IMG/VR virus record: IMGVR_UViG_3300021438_000025
Span: 1 to 42,487 of that record
DNA from: a virus
Strand: one strand, 5' to 3'
DNA length: 42,487 nt
A program made the position numbers and the translations under genes. Under the pieces are notes generated by a model. The model was given only the letters and a program-made list of their open reading frames with translations. It made no database searches and was not told the DNA's origin. This document shows, piece by piece, positions 37,760-42,487 of the stretch (positions within the stretch are counted from its first letter, which is position 1; each line of letters opens with the position of its first letter).

Positions 37760-37956
37760 ACTTATTAACGGCGTTGAACGTGAAACGCGCGGGAACGGGG
37801 TCAAAGCCCAAAAGCCTGGATAGTGACGTGTAGAGCGTCTTAGTTTATCAGTAATGACAAATGAAACTGTGTCTTAAACAGCCTATCGTGTAGAAATACT
37901 TAATAAGTAAAAATTATTAAACCCGCGTGTTTAGAATATGATGACGCGGGTTTTTT
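37760..37956 (+). ncRNA. Stand-alone structured non-coding RNA, about 195 nt
   Basis: Lies between its own promoter and terminator and has no useful reading frame. A perfect 10-bp closing stem joins TACTTATTAA (37759-37768) to TTAATAAGTA (37900-37909). Inside are a hairpin GCGTT-8-AACGC (37771-37788), a GGG-7-CCC hairpin (37797-37809), a 5-bp stem GATAG (37819-37823) / CTATC (37883-37887), GACG-7-CGTC (37825-37839) and a hairpin with a GTAA tetraloop (around 37850). Two copies of CGTGTAGA-N4-CTTA lie exactly 60 bases apart (37827 and 37887). Family not recognised. Confidence 0.75.
37919..37956 (+). terminator. Rho-independent terminator of ncRNA / early operon
   Basis: Stem ACCCGCGT (37921-37928) / ACGCGGGT (37944-37951), 15-base loop, then TTTTTT. 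It ends the RNA gene and any early transcript reading through, and lies 70 bases from the end of the converging late operon, for which it could also serve weakly. Confidence 0.9.
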
Positions 37957-38026
37957 ATTGTCTAAAATAAATAGTGCAAATAACACACAGCCAATAAAAC
38001 AAATATTTTAATGACTGTTCATGCAG

Positions 38027-38467
38027 TCATTCCATGTCAAATGGCGGTAATGCTTTCAATGCCATTTCTACACTGTCATATTTTTTAACACCGTTTTTAA
38101 TGTCAGTTTGGATCGCATGACACGATTCAACCCAGTCCCAAATAGCACGAGCTTCTACTTTGTAAGTGTCTGATAAAAGAGCATAAGCCGCTATTTCTCC
38201 TAAGCTGTCATAATCCCAGCCATTTGATTTAATACAACTAGCAATGTGCGCATCAATCGCGCTGTATTGTTCTGCTGGTAAATTAAAGTCATCAATCAAT
38301 GATTTAGGCTTTTCAAACTTTTTACCGTTGCAAAACATGCCCACGCATACATTATCATCACATTCTACAAATGTTTTAATTAAATCAGGATGGAACTGAT
38401 TTTCTATATTATCGCTTTCAATAATTTCAACAACAACGTTTTCTTGTACTCTTGCAAACTTTTTCAT
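38027..38467 (-). CDS. Tail fibre assembly-like protein
   Basis: A 146-aa protein, last of the late operon. MKKFARVQENVVVEIIESDN and FVECDDNVCVGMFCNGKKFE fit the N-terminal domain of tail fibre assembly chaperones (ARIQxGxVVEI ... W/MxYxxGxFxxP). The C-terminal part is helical with EARAIWDWVESCHAI. Located directly after the fibre gene with overlapping stop/start. It may help fold the fibre or be its receptor-binding partner. Confidence 0.65.
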   Translation of the reverse strand: MKKFARVQENVVVEIIESDNIENQFHPDLIKTFVECDDNVCVGMFCNGKKFEKPKSLIDDFNLPAEQYSAIDAHIASCIKSNGWDYDSLGEIAAYALLSDTYKVEARAIWDWVESCHAIQTDIKNGVKKYDSVEMALKALPPFDME

Positions 38468-39750
38468 TAACTATACTCCCACACTATAACCACACCCTGC
38501 GCCCCTGCTCCACCCTGTCTTGGTGTTGCACTTCCTGATAAATCACCACCACCAGAACCACCAGCTCCATAACCCGTTGCGGCTATACCATTTTGGCTGC
38601 CACTGTATCCGCGTCCAGACGTGCCATAAGGACTATCACCGCCTCGACCCGTTAAATTTCCAGTCTGAAATATATAGCCTGGCAATCCCCCCATTCCTGT
38701 TATAGCAAGAATATTCGCACCAGTTGGAGCACTGCCGTTTGATGATGAACCTTGAACGCCAATGGCTGTTGATGTTGACGCGGCAAGACCGCCACCACCA
38801 CCAGTACCACCAGGGCAAGACAGCAACGCACCAAAAGAAGTCGTACCACCGTTACCGCCTGGTTGATTACCCGCTGTGCCTGGTGTACCACCTGCTCCCA
38901 CTGTAACCGTTACACCAGAAAACGCGCTTGTATATTTTCCTTTACCGTATGCACCCGCCACGCCGCCGCCCCCCGCCGCCGCATTGCCTGCCGAAGCACC
39001 TGAGCAACTCCCTCCAGCTCCACCACCACCTACAGCTTCAACAATAACGTAATTCGTGCCTGCTGTCGGGGTATACGTTGCAGTTCCTACAGTCGAAAAA
39101 ATCTGATAATTAATCAACCCGCCTTGCGTGGCTGGATTTTGAAGCAAGACTTTATCGAGTGTTGAACTATATTTAAACTCGGCAATCATACCAACAGCCA
39201 AATCGCCTACTTTTAAAGCCACGCCGTTGATTTTAACAATTGTCTTAGCTGTTAAACCGTTAGGGCTAATAGTTGGGGTCGTTGTCGTATTAGCTGCCGT
39301 AATCTTAGCAAAGAACGTCATGCCATCAACCCACGCCGCATAAACAGGCGCATAGGTTGCTGTTATTGCGTCCGATGTACCGCCAGCCGTTACAGAGTTG
39401 ATTGTGTTATTCTGCACTTGCGGAGCTTGTAGCATTGCGTTTGCGCTGTTTTTAGTCCACATATTTACTGCAAAATCACCCGCATTCCATGCTAGTGCAG
39501 TCGTCCCTTCTTGGGCTCTAACAATAGTTACAACATCGCCTACCACTGCAATGCCGTGTACAATCTCATTAATTAACCCTGTTGCCTGGTCGGTAAAAGT
39601 GAGCTTAAAATATTCTCCAATTGCGTTGTTCGGGTTGGGGAATAAAACGCCCGTGCCTGTTGCCAATGTAACCGATGTTGCAACGGCTGTTATTGAGCCG
39701 CTAACGGTTGATCTTGCATTATTGGCAAATAATAGAACTGTTTGTGCCAT
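38467..39750 (-). CDS. Tail fibre with glycine-rich adhesin domain
   Basis: A 427-aa fibre. Residues 1-100 (VTLATGTGVLFPNPN, VTIVRAQEGTTALAWNAGD) are a baseplate-side domain common in small fibres. Residues 210-427 are very rich in Gly (AVGGGGAGGS, GGTGGGGGLAAS, GAGGSGGGDLS) and end GAQGVVIVWEYS, the known signature of glycine-rich tip domains like T4-like S16 gp38, which form polyglycine sandwiches and bind receptors. So host recognition is likely here, and the domain is expected to vary. Confidence 0.85.
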   Translation of the reverse strand: MAQTVLLFANNARSTVSGSITAVATSVTLATGTGVLFPNPNNAIGEYFKLTFTDQATGLINEIVHGIAVVGDVVTIVRAQEGTTALAWNAGDFAVNMWTKNSANAMLQAPQVQNNTINSVTAGGTSDAITATYAPVYAAWVDGMTFFAKITAANTTTTPTISPNGLTAKTIVKINGVALKVGDLAVGMIAEFKYSSTLDKVLLQNPATQGGLINYQIFSTVGTATYTPTAGTNYVIVEAVGGGGAGGSCSGASAGNAAAGGGGVAGAYGKGKYTSAFSGVTVTVGAGGTPGTAGNQPGGNGGTTSFGALLSCPGGTGGGGGLAASTSTAIGVQGSSSNGSAPTGANILAITGMGGLPGYIFQTGNLTGRGGDSPYGTSGRGYSGSQNGIAATGYGAGGSGGGDLSGSATPRQGGAGAQGVVIVWEYS

Positions 39751-39761
39751 GATTATGTATC

Positions 39762-40448
39762 CTAAATAACGTTAATAACGTATGTAAACTGAAAAGGCAA
39801 AGGTAACACCCCCGCCTGGATTGCTTTTTTCACTGTTTCTGCCAGTTCGTATTTAGTCAATGGCTCATAAACAGTATGTAATTCATTAAAACCGACTTCA
39901 TTAAACGCAAACATGTTTATGATTGCTGACGGTTTTATAATATGGCGGTTGTTGTTGTAGATTGTAATATTGACTTGATTGCCAACGCCAAATGTAACTG
40001 ATACTTGATAAGTTTGAGTAACAAAAGCATTGGTCAAAAAACGCATAATGCGCCGTTTAAGCCATTTGATATTAAAATGATAGCCATCACCGCGATAGTG
40101 CGACCATGTTATTACCCGCCTATACACATCATCCGTTGTAGGCGCGTAGTATGTTGGGTTAATAATTCGCCGTTCATTAAACGCTATCTCATTAAACGCC
40201 CAAGTATTGATTGCATCGCGAATTTCAGCACGTCCAAAGGGAAAAACAGGACGCGGTATGCCATAAATGTTATTGCCAACCCAGTCCAGCATCAAATTGG
40301 TTTGTAGGTTGTAAATCGGCAGGTTTAGCGTGTTGAACCCATCAACATAATTTTGTGTTAGTTGGTTATACGAATCGACAAACGACTGTAAAGTTTCATC
40401 ATCGCGATACTGTAAGTAAAGATATGAGGGGATAGTCGTTTGTAACAT
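39762..40448 (-). CDS. Baseplate protein, DUF2612-like
   Basis: A 228-aa protein between baseplate J and the fibre. YRDDETLQSFVDSYNQLTQN, DWVGNNIYGIPRP and PTTDDVYRRVITWSHYRGDG fit the DUF2612 family, which plays the P2-gpI-like part of joining the wedge to the fibre. Helical first half and beta second half. The gene starts five bases before the J stop region. Confidence 0.8.
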   Translation of the reverse strand: MLQTTIPSYLYLQYRDDETLQSFVDSYNQLTQNYVDGFNTLNLPIYNLQTNLMLDWVGNNIYGIPRPVFPFGRAEIRDAINTWAFNEIAFNERRIINPTYYAPTTDDVYRRVITWSHYRGDGYHFNIKWLKRRIMRFLTNAFVTQTYQVSVTFGVGNQVNITIYNNNRHIIKPSAIINMFAFNEVGFNELHTVYEPLTKYELAETVKKAIQAGVLPLPFQFTYVINVI

Positions 40449-40452
40449 TCGC

Positions 40453-41877
40453 TTAACCTTGGGTAATGGTCACGTTGCTTTGTGTCGTATAAAAATAGGA
40501 TTCAGGATCGCTTAATACAATCTTTTCACCAGACACAACAGAAGCATTTACACTATTGATTGAATAAGTAAATACCAACCTTACCAGCAATTCAGGTGGA
40601 ACAATATCAGCTATCGATTCCTTGAATACTTCCTCAAGCGTCAATTCATTGATTGGCTGACCAACTGGAATACTGTTAATGTAATTAACAACCGCAATAT
40701 TTGCAGTTGCACTAACTGCCGCCGCGCTTACGACATACGGGCTGGAAGTGTTCCAAGTGATGCCAATATGCACGGTTTGCATAGGCGGATTAACAAACGT
40801 CACCGCGTAGGTATCTGGATAGTCATACAGGTTTACGGTTACATTGCGCGTATTAGGCGTTAGAACGCCACCGCTTATGTAAGTTAATCCTGTCGTGTTT
40901 ATTCCACATGTGAATGTTGTCGGCGTGAGTACGACAATGGTTAAGCTAGCTCCATTGATCGACCCCGCCATAGTTCCTGTTATTCCATTAATTAATACGC
41001 CTGTCTGTCCAGTAGTCAGTCCGTGATTTAAATTTGTGGTTACAATGGCATTTGCCGCAACTGATATGCCTGTTACTAATATGACACTACCTGTTAGCCC
41101 TGGTAAGTAAAACAGTGCTTGATAAATAGCCATCCCTACTTCGTAAGGATCGCCGCCACCGCAAATAACTTCCCATTGTGTAGTCTCTTGTCTAACAGAT
41201 ATAAGCCGTTGCTGTACGCCTGTTATGCCAGTGAGAAGCGTTTTTAAATAAGCCGCCATACCTTGGCTACCAACGCTCCACGATTGCAACACACGCGCCC
41301 TAAAGTCACCTATTGATTCCGTGCTTTCGCCTGGGATGCCATCGGTTAAATTAACAACGGTTAAAGTTGTTCCCGTAGGAATAGACGTGGCAAGCGCGTT
41401 TACACTGCCAGACGGTACAGACCAGCTACCATCTTGAGTAGCAACACAGTAAACAGGTGATGATGAACCACCAGCCGCGATAACCGCGCTTTCTTGCGTG
41501 GTGTATTGATACACACCATCAGACACAATAAAACCTTGTGAGACGATGTAACCAGCCAAGCCGCTAAACGTACAATAAACCGCTGTGCGACTTGGGAAAC
41601 CCATTGGTGGAATACCCGCCGCCGCCGCTTGTTGGTTGAGAATGAATAGGTTACTGTTTACGGGGCTAATTGAATTAATCAACTCAACATAAGCCTGGTC
41701 ACATACCACCAATGCCCCAACATCTGTACTGGCAATATCTTCGATTAGCGTGCCTGGTAGATTAGCTGTGTAATCTGGTACATCGGATGCCACATACGCC
41801 ACAAGCTCATCGCGTAGTGTTTGTGGTGACGTAGGGATTGCACCCGTTGCGGTCATGGTGATAGTTTGTGCTGTCAT
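40453..41877 (-). CDS. Baseplate J-like protein
   Basis: A 474-aa wedge component like T4 gp6/P2 gpJ. Family motifs: TLRDELVAYVASDVPDYTAN near the start, the central TDGIPGESTESIGDFRARVLQSWSVG (P/GxxxESDxxxRxR type), VYNLYDYPD-type strand region and the C-terminal YINSIPVGQPINELTLEEVFKES. An insert near residues 270-340 (LTTGQTGVLINGITGTMAGS) is an Ig-like or beta insert absent from the shortest family members. It has a weak ribosome site behind the 48-aa membrane protein gene. Confidence 0.88.
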   Translation of the reverse strand: MTAQTITMTATGAIPTSPQTLRDELVAYVASDVPDYTANLPGTLIEDIASTDVGALVVCDQAYVELINSISPVNSNLFILNQQAAAAGIPPMGFPSRTAVYCTFSGLAGYIVSQGFIVSDGVYQYTTQESAVIAAGGSSSPVYCVATQDGSWSVPSGSVNALATSIPTGTTLTVVNLTDGIPGESTESIGDFRARVLQSWSVGSQGMAAYLKTLLTGITGVQQRLISVRQETTQWEVICGGGDPYEVGMAIYQALFYLPGLTGSVILVTGISVAANAIVTTNLNHGLTTGQTGVLINGITGTMAGSINGASLTIVVLTPTTFTCGINTTGLTYISGGVLTPNTRNVTVNLYDYPDTYAVTFVNPPMQTVHIGITWNTSSPYVVSAAAVSATANIAVVNYINSIPVGQPINELTLEEVFKESIADIVPPELLVRLVFTYSINSVNASVVSGEKIVLSDPESYFYTTQSNVTITQG

Positions 41878-41889
41878 GTTTTTTGACCT

Positions 41890-42036
41890 TTATTTTTTAT
41901 CAAGCGTTCGTGTTGCATTATTAGCCATTATTGCCAAAAAAACACCTATTGCATTATGATTGCCAACGTACAAAAGATAATAGCCAGCTACAGTACATAT
42001 TAATGAGATTACTGTTAATAATATATTTTTTTTCAT
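41890..42036 (-). CDS. 48-aa two-helix membrane protein within baseplate operon
   Basis: MKKNILLTVISLICTVAGYY LLYV is one membrane helix, then a GNHNA turn and IGVFLAIMANNATRTLDKK, a second. The ATG at 42034-42036 has AGGTAG 7 bases before. It sits in the 260-base gap between wedge and J genes, behind the hairpin element C2. A membrane protein has no use in a baseplate, so it is probably a moron, for example for superinfection exclusion. A+T is very high (about three quarters). Confidence 0.65.
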   Translation of the reverse strand: MKKNILLTVISLICTVAGYYLLYVGNHNAIGVFLAIMANNATRTLDKK

Positions 42037-42066
42037 TTTTACTACCTATAATAGCTACCATTAAAG

Positions 42067-42122
42067 ATAACCATTGAGAACGCTGGTAGGGGCTTCGGAG
42101 GATCAATCCGCTCAATGGTTAT
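42067..42122 (-). ncRNA. Intergenic hairpin element, copy C2 (conserved loop)
   Basis: Perfect 12-bp inverted repeat ATAACCATTGAG / CTCAATGGTTAT around a 32-base loop. On the mRNA strand the loop has GGAT, CTCCGAA, CTACC and AGCG in order, as in the hairpin at 5766-5821 where the stem has entirely different bases. Next to it a short palindrome ATGTTA-5-TAACAT (42121-42137) with TATAAT on the minus strand could be a promoter. Function unknown. Confidence 0.6.
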
Positions 42123-42136
42123 GTTACATTATAACA

Positions 42137-42466
42137 TCAAATCGGGACTTGCACGATTAAACTACTACCCTGCTGTGTGGTCACGTTCACGTTATAACAC
42201 GGGTAAGGCTGTTCTAATTGCTGGATAGACATAGCACTAAAGAACTGTGCGAATTGATCTTGTACACGTTGCACATAGTAAGTAGGAAAAATAGAACTTA
42301 CTATCGACTCATGCGCAGGTATTCCATAATTTGCAAAAAAAGGGGACTCCCCTAAATTCAGATTAAGCACCTGGGCAACATTGGTAATGTATACCGCATC
42401 ATTAAATCCTTTGTCATCGGTCGTTACTTCCTGCCAAACGCCTGCTACTCTGCCCCATACTCTCAT
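42137..42466 (-). CDS. Baseplate wedge protein, gp25/gpW-like
   Basis: A 109-aa protein of the T4 gp25 lysozyme-like fold family that starts sheath assembly. MRVWGRVAGVWQEVTTDDKG then VYITNVAQVLNLNLGESPFF fits the common pattern NLxLxxGEW/Sxxxxxx, followed by helices SIVSSIFPTYYVQRVQDQF. The first 125 bases of the window repeat its 5' part. In this copy the upstream 20 bases (ACAGGAGTACCAGT ATG) differ from those at 126-145, but also hold a ribosome site, so both variants could be expressed. Confidence 0.8.
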   Translation of the reverse strand: MRVWGRVAGVWQEVTTDDKGFNDAVYITNVAQVLNLNLGESPFFANYGIPAHESIVSSIFPTYYVQRVQDQFAQFFSAMSIQQLEQPYPCYNVNVTTQQGSSLIVQVPI

Positions 42467-42467
42467 A
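42342..42467. repeat. Terminal direct repeat, right copy
   Basis: Identical to 1-126. It is followed by 20 bases (42468-42487) that do not match 127-146. Read on the minus strand, those bases encode SQTGVPV and a stop that overlaps the wedge start, similar to the C-terminus SGVPVP of the spike gene at the other end. Confidence 0.95.
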
Positions 42468-42487
42468 CTGGTACTCCTGTCTGGCTG

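Noticed and set aside
37791-37812. tRNA T-arm-like string GGGGTCAAAGCCC in the RNA gene
   Set aside because: There is no acceptor stem, anticodon arm or CCA-type end at matching distance; the region folds differently.
37760-37956. Group I/II intron or hammerhead-type ribozyme
   Set aside because: No P7/Q-R core, no domain V and no CUGAUGA...GAAA core were found; the RNA is also not within a split gene.
38500-39000. Open frames on both strands across the glycine-rich fibre domain
   Set aside because: Low-complexity G-rich codons create open shadows in other frames; only the fibre frame has a proper start, ribosome site and family motif.

Overview
The window is an essentially complete tailed-phage genome of about 42.3 kb. 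It carries a 126-bp terminal overlap (1-126 repeats 42342-42467), so the molecule closes into a circle through the gp25-like baseplate gene. Contractile-tail genes (sheath, tube, baseplate J, spike, wedge) make it a myovirus. The set of portal of the DUF1073 type, DUF2213-like protease/scaffold, DUF2184-like capsid protein, DUF3383-like sheath and Pam3-type baseplate plug is the one I associate with Bcep781-like and Pam3-like phages. A spanin pair and a GH19 endolysin point to a Gram-negative host, probably a gammaproteobacterium; the species cannot be told. I found no integrase, transposase, partition gene or CI-type repressor, so a virulent life style is likely, although two Rha-like genes are present.

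Layout. Nearly everything is on the minus strand and reads from about 33.7 kb down to 0.1 kb and then across the circle junction from 42.5 to 38.0 kb. In that order: a ribbon-helix-helix regulator and a VapE-type primase-helicase (33.7-31.1 kb); an iteron-rich, A27/T12-containing origin-like region (30.8-31.1 kb); an Ala/Tyr-rich repeat protein, ERF annealing protein, YqaJ-type exonuclease, Rha-like regulator and SSB (30.5-27.0 kb); many small accessory genes, including a cassette array with repeated leaders (26.9-22.7 kb); a lysis cassette with holin, Rz/Rz1, endolysin and extra small membrane proteins (22.6-21.0 kb); a second Rha-like gene and terminase (20.9-18.4 kb); a portal fused to a ddrB/ParB-like polyvalent tail, a MuF-like head protein and a secreted moron (18.4-12.8 kb); capsid genes from their own promoter (12.6-8.5 kb); sheath, tube, G/GT frameshift chaperones, tape measure and baseplate (8.5-0.1 kb); then wedge, baseplate J, DUF2612-like protein, glycine-rich fibre and its chaperone (42.5-38.0 kb).

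Plus-strand genes are few: an HNH gene and a small neighbour (33.8-34.7 kb), and a tightly coupled early operon of small proteins (35.7-37.7 kb). The latter leaves a divergent promoter region with two perfect palindromic operators next to a small probable HTH regulator.

The most unusual piece follows the early operon. A near-consensus promoter (37725-37753), a structured non-coding RNA of about 195 nt, and a Rho-independent terminator form a stand-alone RNA gene. It contains two units, CGTGTAGA-N4-CTTA, exactly 60 bp apart. That is the repeat-plus-spacer period of type I-F CRISPR arrays, and the first unit resembles an I-F repeat, so a CRISPR-RNA mimic is a testable idea. Other signals worth a second look are a recurring intergenic hairpin with conserved loop and changed stems, the repeated-leader cassette array, and the alternative spike-gene end at the window terminus. 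All calls come from reading the sequence; no database search was possible.
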